64,000 nt of DNA from UBA1014 sp964344035. GTDB lineage: Bacteria > SAR324 > NAC60-12. The stretch lies in assembly GCA_964344035.1 (NCBI GenBank), contig CAYFLK010000007.1:1-64000 (forward strand), written 5' to 3'. Both the position numbers and the translations under genes were made by a program. Below the pieces are notes generated by a model. It worked only from the letters and a program-made list of their open reading frames with translations. It did not search any database and was not told the DNA's origin. Below are positions 36,179 to 45,511 of the stretch, in pieces (position 1 is the stretch's first letter; each line of letters opens with the position of its first letter).

Positions 36179-37135
36179 GTGGATCGGTATCATGTTTTCA
36201 ACGGTGATGCAGACGGCATCTGTGCGCTGCATCAGTTGAAACTGGATGATCCAGCCGAGAGCATTCTGATAACAGGAGTAAAGCGTGATATTCGCCTGCT
36301 CGATCGTTTGCAGGGGGTCAGGGAGAGCAGCATCACGGTCCTCGACATTTCGCTGGATGCAAACCGCGAGGCCGTGCTGGGACTGCTGGCTGGGGAAAAC
36401 ACCATCCGTTACTTCGATCATCACCATGCAGGCGTGGTCCCGGAATCCTCGTTCCTGGAGACGTATATTGACACCCGCCCCTCCGTCTGCACCAGTATGC
36501 TGGTGGACCAAGCGCTGAAAGGATGTTTTCGTCCGTGGGCAGTCGTCGCGGCTTTCGGAGACAATCTTCACACCAGCGCACAAGAGTTGGCGGATTCCCT
36601 GGGAATCGAGGGACACAGTCTCAGCGCTTTACGGGAACTGGGTGAGCTGATCAATTACAACGGTTACGGTGAGACCGTAAAAGACCTGCATTTCCCCCCC
36701 GAGCAGCTATTCCAGGAGATCCGTCCCTTTGCGGATCCGCTCGAATTCATTGAATCGAGTGACATCGTTTCCTGCCTGCGGACAGGACACAGGGAAGATT
36801 TTAGTCTCGCAAAGTCTGTGATTCCTGAAAAGATACCGGATACGGGACTCGTTTTCCGTCTTCCCAATCAACCCTGGGCACGCCGCGTGATGGGAGTCTT
36901 TTCCAACAGTATTGCCCGTGCGGAGCCTTCACTTGCGCACGCGACTTTTGTCGCTGATGGCGCTGGGAATCAAATGGTCAGTGTGAGAGCACCGCTTGAA
37001 CGTCCTTATGGCGCCGATGCTCTCTGCCATCAATTCTCCGGGGGAGGCCGGGTAAACGCGGCGGGAATAAATGCCCTTCCGGAAGATGAAATCCCAGCAT
37101 TCCTTGATGCGTTCCGCAGGCAGTTTGCCGGCTGA
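36179..37135 (+). CDS. DHH-family phosphoesterase
   Basis: A 318-residue member of the DHH/DHHA1 superfamily, which includes exopolyphosphatases, nanoRNases and related phosphoesterases. FNGDADGICA is the first metal-binding motif, TVLDISLD the second, and YFDHHHAG the signature. FSGGGRVNAAGI in the C-terminal DHHA1 domain contacts substrate. The exact substrate is undetermined. The start is GTG at 36179, with GAGGGA about 9 bases upstream. Confidence 0.85.
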   Translation: MDRYHVFNGDADGICALHQLKLDDPAESILITGVKRDIRLLDRLQGVRESSITVLDISLDANREAVLGLLAGENTIRYFDHHHAGVVPESSFLETYIDTRPSVCTSMLVDQALKGCFRPWAVVAAFGDNLHTSAQELADSLGIEGHSLSALRELGELINYNGYGETVKDLHFPPEQLFQEIRPFADPLEFIESSDIVSCLRTGHREDFSLAKSVIPEKIPDTGLVFRLPNQPWARRVMGVFSNSIARAEPSLAHATFVADGAGNQMVSVRAPLERPYGADALCHQFSGGGRVNAAGINALPEDEIPAFLDAFRRQFAG

Positions 37136-37244
37136 AACTCATGATACGGCGGTTTTGATCCGCTGCAACTGAGCGTCTTTAACTTGATCCTGACCTGCAT
37201 CTCCGTGCATCATAACAGTCAGTGCGCATCCCTTTCCCCCACCC

Positions 37245-39182
37245 ATGAATTCCTCCGACCCAGCAACCCGTCATTTTGTTGTCGGCACCAGCGGACACAT
37301 CGATCACGGCAAAACCACCCTGGTCAAGGCACTGACAGGTGTTGACGCGGACCGTTTCGCTGAAGAAAAAAGGCGGGGCATCACCATCGACCTTGGGTTT
37401 GCACAATATGAAGACGAAACCGGGGTTCGATTTGCGTTTGTGGATGTTCCCGGGCATGAGAAGTTTGTCCACAACATGCTGGCCGGGGTGGCCGGGTTTG
37501 ACGCAGTGCTGCTGGTGGTGGCAGCCGATGAAGGGGTGATGCCCCAAACCCGTGAGCATCTCAACATCTGCCGCCTCCTCCGCATACCAAACGGCCTGGT
37601 CGCGTTGACCAGGGTTGATTTGGTGGAAGACCGGGAGATGGTTGAACTCTGTCGCGATGAAGTTAGTGAGCTGACGCGCGGAACGTTTCTGGAAGGAAAA
37701 CCGGTTATCCCGGTTTCCTCAGTAACCGGTGAAGGGCTGCATGAGCTGAAAGTTGGCTTGAGGGATTTAAGCGGCGGTTTGACCCCACCTGACCTGGAAC
37801 ACCCCTTTCGCCTGTTTGTCGACCGGTCCTTTTCCGTGAAAGGGTTTGGAACTGTTGTCACAGGGACAGCGCTTTCCGGAAAGGTGGCTGTCGATGAGGA
37901 AGTGATGCAATACCCGCGGATGGAAAACGTCCGTGTGAGGGGGATACAGGTACACGGTGCGTCCGTTAGCGAGGGAATTGCAGGTCAGCGCGCGGCGCTC
38001 AATCTGGCGGGCATTTCTCAGGAAGACATCCGTAGGGGAGACCAGTTGTCCCGGGAGGGCACACTGCTGACAAGCTACATGCTTAACGTCCAAATGAGCG
38101 TGCTTGAAGACGCCCAAATACCTCTGGTAAACCGCATGAGGGTGCGGTTCCATCTCGGCAGCAGGGAAGTGATGGGGAGGGTGATCCTGCTGGAGGAAGA
38201 AACTGCATCCCCCGGATCAGCTTTCCTGACCCAGCTACGCCTCGAGGAGCAAGTCAGCAGCAGATACGGAGACAGGTTCATCATCCGCAGTTATTCGCCT
38301 CAACACACCCTTGGAGGAGGAAAGATCATCGATCCAGCACCCGGGAAATCGCGTAGGGTGCAGCACCGGCTTACAGAAAAACTTCAGCGGTTATGCGGTG
38401 ACAAGCAAGATTCGCGAATTGAAGAAGTGATCTACCTGCAATCTGTGCGTGGGGTCAAAGAGCAGGAGATTTCAGTGCGTTCCGGATTGTCAGGGCGACA
38501 GTCAGCGAAAGTGCTGAAGACGCTGCAGAGCCAAAAACGGGTGCTTTGCGTCGATCCTGTAGAAAAACGCTACCTGCACGCAGAGCACGTGGACCGCATC
38601 GGTGGTTTCCTGCAACGTGTTTTGCATGCTCATCACCAGCGTTTTCCCGAAAGGGAAGGGATGAACCGTGGAGAACTCGGGGGTAAACTGTCGCTACTGT
38701 TTCATGACCGGGAGATGGAAGCACTTCTGAAAGCGCTGGTTAAATCAGAAACCCTGGCGCTGCATGACCGCTATTATTCCCTTCCGGGCCACAAACAGCG
38801 GGTTTCCAGTCAGACCCGGGAATTGTTGCAGCAGTGCATAGAACTTGTCAGCGAAGGCGGATATCAGCCGATGCGCCGTACTCATTTGCTGCAAAAAATG
38901 GGAATGCAGGAGAAGGATGGCAATGCGCTGCTGAAAACAGCTGTGCATGAAAAAAAGCTCGTGCGCGTTGCGGAAGACCTGCATTATGCGCCTGAGCAGC
39001 TGGATTCTGCGATTGAAAAGCTCAGCGATTATTTCACTAAAAACACGCAAATAACCGTGATTGAATTCAAGGAACTGCTTGGGATTTCACGAAAACATGC
39101 GGTGGAACTGCTCGAATATTTCGATACACAGCGGTTGACGGTCCGTCATGAAAATCATCGGACTGCGGGGTTGTTGAATTAA
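37245..39182 (+). CDS. selB: selenocysteine-specific translation elongation factor
   Basis: SelB delivers Sec-tRNA to UGA codons marked by a SECIS element. The 645-residue protein has an EF-Tu-like GTPase domain: GHIDHGKTT, the RRGITIDLGFA switch and DVPGHEKFVHNM. Two beta-barrels follow, and then about 280 residues of winged-helix repeats that bind the SECIS RNA. This layout separates SelB from EF-Tu and IF2. selA, selD and tRNA-Sec are not in the window, but the gene implies selenoproteins in this genome. Confidence 0.95.
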   Translation: MNSSDPATRHFVVGTSGHIDHGKTTLVKALTGVDADRFAEEKRRGITIDLGFAQYEDETGVRFAFVDVPGHEKFVHNMLAGVAGFDAVLLVVAADEGVMPQTREHLNICRLLRIPNGLVALTRVDLVEDREMVELCRDEVSELTRGTFLEGKPVIPVSSVTGEGLHELKVGLRDLSGGLTPPDLEHPFRLFVDRSFSVKGFGTVVTGTALSGKVAVDEEVMQYPRMENVRVRGIQVHGASVSEGIAGQRAALNLAGISQEDIRRGDQLSREGTLLTSYMLNVQMSVLEDAQIPLVNRMRVRFHLGSREVMGRVILLEEETASPGSAFLTQLRLEEQVSSRYGDRFIIRSYSPQHTLGGGKIIDPAPGKSRRVQHRLTEKLQRLCGDKQDSRIEEVIYLQSVRGVKEQEISVRSGLSGRQSAKVLKTLQSQKRVLCVDPVEKRYLHAEHVDRIGGFLQRVLHAHHQRFPEREGMNRGELGGKLSLLFHDREMEALLKALVKSETLALHDRYYSLPGHKQRVSSQTRELLQQCIELVSEGGYQPMRRTHLLQKMGMQEKDGNALLKTAVHEKKLVRVAEDLHYAPEQLDSAIEKLSDYFTKNTQITVIEFKELLGISRKHAVELLEYFDTQRLTVRHENHRTAGLLN

Positions 39183-39250
39183 CTGACCGCGGTGCTTTCA
39201 GGGGGTTTGATTTTTCGTCTTTTCGGCATAACACATTTCAGGAAGCAGCA

Positions 39251-39403
39251 ATGAACTGGCTTGCCCCGCAATCGAGGTTTGTGTTGCAAACCTTTTTCAA
39301 AAGAAACTATGACGTTATGAATCCCAGTGCGCAGAAAATGATCAACTGGATGATGCTGGCCGCGGATGTGATTCTCCTCGCACTTCTCCTCACATGGCTG
39401 TGA
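39251..39403 (+). CDS. 50-residue putative membrane microprotein
   Basis: The frame from ATG 39251 to TGA 39403 encodes 50 residues. The N-terminal half is basic and polar (MNWLAPQSRFVLQTFF). The C-terminal half is a hydrophobic helix ending LLALLLTWL. AGGAAG lies about 6 bases before the ATG, and the stop is only 4 bases before the ATG of the next gene, so translation is probably coupled. The clear ribosome binding site and tight packing favour a real gene. No family recognised. Confidence 0.55.
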   Translation: MNWLAPQSRFVLQTFFKRNYDVMNPSAQKMINWMMLAADVILLALLLTWL

Positions 39404-39407
39404 CCGG

Positions 39408-41738
39408 ATGTATGTGATTCCCGCCTGGACGCGGATGCTGTTTGCGGTGTTTTTAATCCAGGTGTTGGTATGTTCCCCGGCAACGGTTAATGCGCAAAGT
39501 CTGCTCAGTGATCCGGAGTGGCTGATGCAGTCCGATTTTCAACCTGGAAAAAGCGCTGACCTGTCCAACAACCTTTCTGACATCATATTCGCAGCGGACC
39601 TCGCACGCTTTGAAGTTTGGCCTGAACCACCGGATAATTCCACCACTCAGTTGCCACGGGATTCCGCTATGCCTGTGGAAGCGGTTCCCAAACCTTTGCT
39701 GCTCGAATCCGAGGCCCCGATCCGTGATCCTTTTCAGCTCTCTTTCGCGGTTCCTGATGATAATACATCTGCAAAGTCAGTCTCCCCGGGATTTCCGGAT
39801 ATGCAGGATGTAGCAGGCGAAAGCGAGCCTCATGCTATGCGGGAGGAACCAGTCATCGCGACAGATTTCCCTGGAATCGACACAGTCCAAAGCCGGCTGG
39901 CAACTGACCCGGAACTGGCCAAACAGCATTTCGAGCAAATCGAGCATCAACTGCTCTTTGAGGACCGTGCCCGCTTGAAAATCCAAGTGCTTTATCACCT
40001 TGGGAAATTTGCCCTCGCCGAGGATGTGAGCCGGGCTTTTCTCGAAGAGCTTTCTTTAAGCCCTTGGGCACCTGAAGTCTATTACTACTTTCTCCTCTCC
40101 CTGCAGAGGCAGGAGAAAAAGCTGGAGCGTAACTCCCTGATTGAACAACTGTCTCTGAGCGCACTGGCGCCTGTAACACAGGGCCGACTGTTGCGTTTGT
40201 TGAGTGAAGATTCGCTCAGCAGGGGACTCCTGCAGGAAGCAATCCGCTTCCGGCTGAAGGAACTAAGCAACCCGGAAACCGCCTCAGGAGCAGATCCGGA
40301 GGGTATACTTGAAATACTGGAGCAGATCCGGGAAGTGAATGCATTGCAAATGCTACGGGAAGAATTTTATGGTCTTACGCTGGTACATGTACATTTTCCG
40401 CGCAGGGAACTCAAACTACTTGTCGCGGAACAGCGGTTTCGTGAAGCCAGAGTTCTCCTGGAAGCTTTGCTGGAAAGAGCGCATGCAGTCAACGATGAGG
40501 AAGAAATTGAGGAATTAAAAAACCTGAGACGCCGAATTTCCGTGACGCTGAATGTCAATCCTTACCGGATTGGCGTCATCCTTCCACTCGGCAGCACGCA
40601 CCCGAAAGTGTCAAAACTGGTGCAGCAGACTCTGGAAGGACTGCGGCTGGCCTTGGCATCTATTCCTGTTGTAACAGATAACCAAAGCCTTGACTCAGAA
40701 AAAACTAAGAAGGATGCATCAAAACCCGAATTTGAGCTGGTGCTCAGGGATTCGATGCTAAACCCGGAAGAGACCCGGAAGGCCCTGCGGGAACTGGTTG
40801 AAGAAGAACGGGTCATCGCTATTATCGGTCCGCTGACAAGAAAAACCTCCGAAGCCGCGGCATTCGAAGCGCAGCACTGGAATGTGCCAATGATTTCTCT
40901 TTCTCTTACTGCAAGCATTCCTGAAATAGGTAATTATATTTTCCGCAACAATCAGAACTGGAAGCTTGAAGTCGAATTCCTCGTCCGTTATGCAATGGAG
41001 TATTTTCAGGCCAGGCGTTTCGTCATCCTCCATGCGATGACCCGGGAGGGGAGTGAGAAGACCCGTTTATTTCAGCAGGCAGTGGAAAAACTCGGGGGCA
41101 TAGTTGTAGCCAGCGAAGGATTTTCGGCAAATCAGCAGAGCTTCATCCATGAGTTTGATGCGTTTACGGGGAAACTGCGGTTGCTCACTCGTGAAGAAGC
41201 GGAAACACTTTCGGCGCTTGAAGAAAAAGAGGAACCGGTGAGGAATTTCGACGCGGTGTTTATCGCTGTCGGTGCGGAGGGAATGAAAGACCTGCGGGTC
41301 ATCTTCCCCTATGCATCGGTTTACCAAATGAAAAAAATGGTGTTTCTTGGCGACAGTGGTTGGAATCATCCGGCGCTGCCGTTCGCGCCAAGATATCGTG
41401 CGATCCGGCGACTGGTGTTTACCGATGATATTGTGCGTGACGGTCTGAATCCCCTTTCGGAGCAACTCTTTTCTCAGCATGAACGCTTGATGTACCGTCA
41501 TCAAAATTACACCGGGCCTTCTTCATACACAGCCTATGCCTATGAAACATTGCTGATGCTGATTGCACTCCTCCGGGAGGAAAACCATCACAGCCACCGG
41601 GACTTGCGCATAGCGCTGGACGAAATGGAAGATTTTCCGGGAGTGAGCGGACGTTTGAGTTTTAATGAAAAAGGCGAAATTCAGCGTGACATGCGCCTGC
41701 TGACACTGAAAAAAGGACGCATGGTACTATTGAATTAA
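39408..41738 (+). CDS. LpoA/LppC-like penicillin-binding protein activator
   Basis: A 776-residue exported protein. After a signal peptide (ending near VNAQ) and a low-complexity linker comes a helical TPR-like region (residues about 160-380). A periplasmic-binding-protein-like domain of the LppC/LpoA or branched-chain amino acid receptor type then starts near residue 385 (RIGVILPLGSTHPKVSKLV, VIAIIGPLTRKTSEAAA, ARRFVILHAMTREG). In enterics LpoA activates PBP1A from the outer membrane. Here the signal peptide has no good lipobox (VLVC), so it may be soluble. Function is inferred from domain layout only. Confidence 0.75.
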   Translation: MYVIPAWTRMLFAVFLIQVLVCSPATVNAQSLLSDPEWLMQSDFQPGKSADLSNNLSDIIFAADLARFEVWPEPPDNSTTQLPRDSAMPVEAVPKPLLLESEAPIRDPFQLSFAVPDDNTSAKSVSPGFPDMQDVAGESEPHAMREEPVIATDFPGIDTVQSRLATDPELAKQHFEQIEHQLLFEDRARLKIQVLYHLGKFALAEDVSRAFLEELSLSPWAPEVYYYFLLSLQRQEKKLERNSLIEQLSLSALAPVTQGRLLRLLSEDSLSRGLLQEAIRFRLKELSNPETASGADPEGILEILEQIREVNALQMLREEFYGLTLVHVHFPRRELKLLVAEQRFREARVLLEALLERAHAVNDEEEIEELKNLRRRISVTLNVNPYRIGVILPLGSTHPKVSKLVQQTLEGLRLALASIPVVTDNQSLDSEKTKKDASKPEFELVLRDSMLNPEETRKALRELVEEERVIAIIGPLTRKTSEAAAFEAQHWNVPMISLSLTASIPEIGNYIFRNNQNWKLEVEFLVRYAMEYFQARRFVILHAMTREGSEKTRLFQQAVEKLGGIVVASEGFSANQQSFIHEFDAFTGKLRLLTREEAETLSALEEKEEPVRNFDAVFIAVGAEGMKDLRVIFPYASVYQMKKMVFLGDSGWNHPALPFAPRYRAIRRLVFTDDIVRDGLNPLSEQLFSQHERLMYRHQNYTGPSSYTAYAYETLLMLIALLREENHHSHRDLRIALDEMEDFPGVSGRLSFNEKGEIQRDMRLLTLKKGRMVLLN

Positions 41739-41894
41739 ACTTATGCGGGGAAGAAGAAAAAACAGTGAGGTCTGAAGACTCATTCAACACACAGCGTGGC
41801 TGTCTGCCGAAAAGGAGTACCGGAGTTAAAAAAATACCCGGAGGGGGCCAGTACCAATTCGCAGTCAGACGCGAGAATTACAGATGCCCCAGGA

Positions 41895-42299
41895 TTATTT
41901 GGCAAGCAGTTTTTCCAGGTTTTCCAGGCGGTCAGGCAAAGACCCATGGTTTTGATGCGCATTGCTTCGCATCTGCGAACTCTGTGGGCTGACTGTGTTG
42001 GGTATGATCGAACCGCTTTCGCCGGAACCCCGGACACGTTCGTGGGTTGAACGTCTTTGTGGGGGTTGTTCGATGGGTTCTTCTACAAGATCGGCAACCT
42101 GCCTCAAACGAAAACTGAACTGGCGGCTTACCTCCAGCAGCCGCCCCCCAGGCACGCATTCAGGACTGCCTTGAAAAGCTTCAAAATCTTCTATCACAAC
42201 AGCATGCTTAAGCGCTTCCGGACTTAAATAAATCAGCATCCCATCTGATTCGTTATCCGTATATTCATCTTCATCCGATTCAAACTTGAACCATTTCAT
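41895..42299 (-). CDS. acidic protein of unknown function
   Basis: Starting at the ATG complementary to 42297-42299 the product has 134 residues. GGGAG about 7 bases upstream supports this start over the longer frame to 42389. The N-terminus is very acidic (MKWFKFESDEDEYTDNESD), and the C-terminus is polar and probably disordered. There is no signal peptide or membrane helix and no family that I recognise. It is divergent from the sulfur-responsive regulator at 42491, but the two need not share control. Confidence 0.5.
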   Translation of the reverse strand: MKWFKFESDEDEYTDNESDGMLIYLSPEALKHAVVIEDFEAFQGSPECVPGGRLLEVSRQFSFRLRQVADLVEEPIEQPPQRRSTHERVRGSGESGSIIPNTVSPQSSQMRSNAHQNHGSLPDRLENLEKLLAK

Positions 42300-42426
42300 T
42301 TTCTGCTCCCAAAAAGGTTCCGAAACCCTTGGATTGATGGTCGAAGGTAAAAAATATCTTGCATCCATGCACTGCGAATTTTGTGCCAAATCAAAAAAAA
42401 TTTCTGCCGGTATGGTTGATTTACAC

Positions 42427-42456
42427 TTGAAACTTAACCCGACATATTGCTATATT
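42427..42456 (+). promoter_or_regulatory. promoter of the sulfur-stress operon
   Basis: TTGAAA at 42427-42432 and TATATT at 42451-42456 are separated by 18 bases, each one mismatch from consensus. Transcription would start near 42463, about 28 bases before the regulator ATG. Confidence 0.5.
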
Positions 42457-42473
42457 TGATTATTTAGAAATAT
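42452..42473. promoter_or_regulatory. candidate operator of the ArsR-family regulator
   Basis: ATATTT at 42452-42457 and AAATAT at 42468-42473 form a perfect inverted repeat with a 10-base spacer. It overlaps the -10 box and predicted start site of the promoter at 42427. Known SqrR/BigR sites are AT-rich inverted repeats of comparable size, so autorepression is plausible. The AT-rich setting raises the chance of coincidence. Confidence 0.4.
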
Positions 42474-42490
42474 TTTCTTAAATCGCCCTT

Positions 42491-42817
42491 ATGAAAAATG
42501 CTGCGTTAAAAGAAGAACTGGATAAGCTTTTTGGTTCACAAAAAGAAAACATTGAAAAAGCATCTGGTTGTCTAAAGGTTATAGCGCACCCCGCCAGGCT
42601 CCAGATAATGTGTGTCTTGCGCCAGGGTGAACAGACAGTGCAGGAACTGGAATACCTGACCGGGTTGCGGCAAACCACCCTTTCCCAACACCTTTCGCTG
42701 ATGAAAAGCCGGGATGTTTTAGCATCCCGTCGTGAAGGGAACTACTCTTTTTACCGCATCGCCAATCACCGCATGGTAGAGCTGTTCAACCTGGTGGAAG
42801 ACATCTTTTGCGAATAA
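42491..42817 (+). CDS. ArsR-family repressor, SqrR/BigR-like persulfide sensor
   Basis: A 108-residue winged-helix ArsR/SmtB protein. The recognition helix region is VQELEYLTGLRQTTLSQHLSLMK, and the wing is ASRREGNYSFYRI. Cysteines fall at residues 27, 41 (RLQIMCVL) and 107 (DIFCE). Positions 41 and 107 coincide with the two cysteines that form a tetrasulfide bridge in Rhodobacter SqrR. The metal-binding ELCV motif of arsenic or cadmium sensors is absent. It heads an operon with a persulfide dioxygenase and a TauE exporter, which fits a reactive-sulfur switch. No Shine-Dalgarno is visible before the ATG. Confidence 0.82.
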   Translation: MKNAALKEELDKLFGSQKENIEKASGCLKVIAHPARLQIMCVLRQGEQTVQELEYLTGLRQTTLSQHLSLMKSRDVLASRREGNYSFYRIANHRMVELFNLVEDIFCE

Positions 42818-42834
42818 ACTCAGGGGAGCAAGAC

Positions 42835-43890
42835 TTGTCGGAAAATCCTGAACCGGGGTTTAGACAGTTATTTGATAGAGATACCTGGACTTACACCTAC
42901 CTTTTGTTCGATGCCGAGTATCGGGAAGGGCTGATAATCGACCCGGTCAGGGAGCAGTTCGAGAGGGACCTCCGGATGATCGAGGAACTGGGCATTGAAC
43001 TCAAGTACGTGTTTGATACCCATGTACACGCCGATCACATCACCTCAGCGGGTTTGTTTCGCCGTGCCAGCGGTGCGAAAATGGTGGTAGGAGAACCCTC
43101 GGGCGTTCCCTGCGCGGATATGCTGTTGAAAGACGGAGACGAACTGAATTTCGGCAGACACCGGGTGCGGGCGCTTTCCACACCGGGGCATACAGATGCA
43201 TGCACCAGCCTGTATACCGAAAACCGTGTTTTTACCGGAGATGCGCTTTTCATCAGTGGTTGCGGACGCACGGATTTTCAACAGGGTAATCCGGATCGTT
43301 TGTATGACAGCATCCACAACAAGCTCTATCGTCTTCCCGATGAAACACTGGTTTGTCCGGGACACGATTACCGCGGCTGTACTGTATCGACGATAGGAGA
43401 AGAGAAGCGTTTCAACCCGAGGATTCCGGTCGGGCAGACGCTACAGGGCTTCAGGGGGATAATGGACGCCCTCAATTTGAAACCTCCTCAGCGCATCAGG
43501 GAGGCTGTGCCGGCAAACCTTTCCTGCGGTATGAGCCTGGAAACCGGTCACAGCACTGAAACCAATTTTTCAATGGACGATCTCTACCGGACGCTGGAAA
43601 ACCTCACACCCCGGGAACGAGTGGTGGACGTACGCACTCCCGGGGAGTTCGCCCAGGGGCATGTTCCCAATAGTCTGAACATTCCGATGGGGAATGAAGC
43701 GGAATTCATGGACGAACTCCGCGGATATGAAAAAGTCTTCCTTTACTGTCATTCAGGACGCAGGGCGCAAACAATCTACACACTTCTCTCACGGCAGGGC
43801 TTCAACAACCTCGTCTGCATTTGCAGTTCCGGGATAACGAATTGGATATCCGCTGGATATCCATTGAACAAGGAAGTTGGTGCCGCTTAA
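42835..43890 (+). CDS. persulfide dioxygenase-rhodanese fusion
   Basis: A fusion of an ETHE1-type persulfide dioxygenase (residues about 1-235) and a rhodanese domain (about 255-350). The iron site is seen in DTHVHADHIT (residues 61-70), STPGHTDACTS and FTGDALFISGCGRTDF. The rhodanese has its catalytic cysteine at residue 305 in YCHSGRRAQ. The dioxygenase oxidises glutathione or low-molecular-weight persulfide to sulfite; the rhodanese can then form thiosulfate. There is no ATG. TTG at 42835 is preceded by AGGGGAG (42822-42828) with a 6-base spacer, which decides the start (351 residues). CstB-type proteins have the same arrangement with an extra domain. Confidence 0.9.
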   Translation: MSENPEPGFRQLFDRDTWTYTYLLFDAEYREGLIIDPVREQFERDLRMIEELGIELKYVFDTHVHADHITSAGLFRRASGAKMVVGEPSGVPCADMLLKDGDELNFGRHRVRALSTPGHTDACTSLYTENRVFTGDALFISGCGRTDFQQGNPDRLYDSIHNKLYRLPDETLVCPGHDYRGCTVSTIGEEKRFNPRIPVGQTLQGFRGIMDALNLKPPQRIREAVPANLSCGMSLETGHSTETNFSMDDLYRTLENLTPRERVVDVRTPGEFAQGHVPNSLNIPMGNEAEFMDELRGYEKVFLYCHSGRRAQTIYTLLSRQGFNNLVCICSSGITNWISAGYPLNKEVGAA

Positions 43891-44015
43891 TTCTTCACTC
43901 GAAGACCAATCCGTACACCTGCTTGACGAAATAGCCAGCCTGTTCCGGAAAGTGGATGCATCCCTGTTTCACCGCGGGGTTGATGCGTGGCATCACAAAT
44001 GCGTTTTGATGGAAC

Positions 44016-45002
44016 ATGAAACATATTTCAAAAGCCGGTTGGAAATTGCAATTAGGAGGGGTGACAACCTTCCTGGTTTTGCTCTGCACCTCCTCAATCC
44101 ATGCTGCTGAAACCGGGGGGTTCCTGCCCCCCGCGGACGGCATCCCGTGGTGGTTCTGGCCCCTGATGCTGTTGGCGGTGACCTTCGTGATGGGGATCGT
44201 CGCCGTCCTCGGAGGCGTCGGAGGAGGGGTCCTTTTTGTGCCTATCATCAGCGGGTTCTTCCCCTTCCATTTGGATTTTGTACGCGGCGCGGGACTTCTC
44301 GTTGCGCTGTCCGGCGCCCTGGCCGCGGGCCCGGGTCTGTTGAAAGCAAACCTCGCCAGTCTGCGTCTGGCAATGCCTGTGGCGCTGATTGCGTCATCAA
44401 TGGCGATCGTCGGTGCAATGGTCGGGCTTGCTTTGCCCACTCATATCATCCAGCTTGCATTGGGGGTCACCATCCTGGGAATAGTAGTGATCATGCTCAC
44501 CGCGAAGAAATCTGAAGTCCCCGATGTCCCCAGGGCGGATGCCCTTTCAAACGCCCTGCGCATCACCGGAATATATTATGAGCCAAGCGCGGACAAGCAG
44601 GTTCAGTGGAAAATCCACCGCACCTGGGCCGGATTGTTCAGTTTTATCGTCATCGGGTTCATGGCCGGAATGTTTGGGCTGGGGGCAGGCTGGGCAAATG
44701 TTCCCGTGTTGAATCTGTTGATGGGCGCACCCCTGAAGATAAGCGTGGCGACTTCAAAGTTTCTGCTTTCAATCACAGACACCTCTGCCGCGTGGATTTA
44801 TCTGAACAAAGGCGCAGTGATACCGATGTTGGTTGTACCTTCGCTGATCGGCATCATGTTGGGATCGTTAGTCGGCGTGCGCATCCTCAAAGTCGCCAAA
44901 CCCGCTTTCATCCGCTGGATGGTGGTTGTGATCCTGCTGTTTGCCGGATTGAAAGCCCTGAGCCAGGGACTGGAGAAACTCGGCATGAATTTCTTTTTTT
45001 AG
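44016..45002 (+). CDS. TauE/SafE-family sulfur-anion exporter
   Basis: A 328-residue membrane protein with about eight helices and the two TauE half-motifs: GVGGGVLFVPIISGFFPFH in the first half and GLGAGWANVPVLNLLMGAPLKISVATSKF in the second. The family exports sulfite, thiosulfate or organosulfonates. Following the persulfide dioxygenase, removal of sulfite or thiosulfate is the natural role. The N-terminus looks like a signal peptide ending SIHAAE. ATG 44016 is used; an in-frame GTG at 44061 directly after AGGAGG is a less likely alternative. DUF1634 follows after 16 bases. Confidence 0.88.
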   Translation: MKHISKAGWKLQLGGVTTFLVLLCTSSIHAAETGGFLPPADGIPWWFWPLMLLAVTFVMGIVAVLGGVGGGVLFVPIISGFFPFHLDFVRGAGLLVALSGALAAGPGLLKANLASLRLAMPVALIASSMAIVGAMVGLALPTHIIQLALGVTILGIVVIMLTAKKSEVPDVPRADALSNALRITGIYYEPSADKQVQWKIHRTWAGLFSFIVIGFMAGMFGLGAGWANVPVLNLLMGAPLKISVATSKFLLSITDTSAAWIYLNKGAVIPMLVVPSLIGIMLGSLVGVRILKVAKPAFIRWMVVVILLFAGLKALSQGLEKLGMNFFF

Positions 45003-45018
45003 TAATGAGGAAACGAAA

Positions 45019-45459
45019 ATGGCGAATGAAAATACCGGGACCTCAGAGGAACAACACCTGTATGCCTGGATACTGGAAAAGGGCATGTACCTGGGATTGG
45101 TGCTGCTGTTCATCACCTTCCTGCTTTATGTAACCGGTATCCTCACTCCAGTCGTTCCATTGGAGAGGATATCGGATTTCTGGAAACGTCCTGTCGACCA
45201 GTACCTTGCGGCTGTGAACGAACAGTTCTTGCACTGGGAGCATCTGCCGTCCGGATGGTCGTGGTTCCGGCTGCTGGGGAGGGGAGATTATCTGAATTTT
45301 CTCCCTGTCGCGGTGCTTGGCGGGGTGACGATTTTTTGTTTTCTGGCTGTTGCCCCCGGGATGTTTCGCCGGAAAGATACTGCAATGGCACTAATTGCTT
45401 GTGCGGAAGCGCTGATCATTGCCCTGGCGGCAAGCGGTTGGCTGGCCCTGGGCCATTGA
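45019..45459 (+). CDS. DUF1634-like membrane protein
   Basis: A 146-residue protein with three hydrophobic helices (GLVLLFITFLLYVTGILTP, LNFLPVAVLGGVTIFCFLAV, ALIACAEALIIALAASGWLA) joined by a loop rich in aromatic residues (SGWSWFRLLGRGDYLNF). I recall this layout as DUF1634, a family often found next to TauE exporters. It could be an accessory subunit of the exporter. The AGTAATGAGGAAA upstream supplies a GAGGAA ribosome binding site. Confidence 0.7.
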   Translation: MANENTGTSEEQHLYAWILEKGMYLGLVLLFITFLLYVTGILTPVVPLERISDFWKRPVDQYLAAVNEQFLHWEHLPSGWSWFRLLGRGDYLNFLPVAVLGGVTIFCFLAVAPGMFRRKDTAMALIACAEALIIALAASGWLALGH

Positions 45460-45511
45460 ATTATATAGTTTTAGCGCATCACACACAATAAAACCAAAAC
45501 AGGTAAATAAA

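Noticed and set aside
42491..42817. ArsR-family regulator as an arsenic or cadmium sensor
   Set aside because: The ELCVCD-type metal motif is absent and the cysteines are at 27, 41 and 107. The neighbours are sulfur genes, not metal pumps or reductases.
43877..44110. Plus-strand frame bridging the dioxygenase and TauE genes
   Set aside because: Most of it lies inside the TauE reading frame in another phase, it starts with GTG without a good ribosome binding site, and the product is not protein-like in composition.
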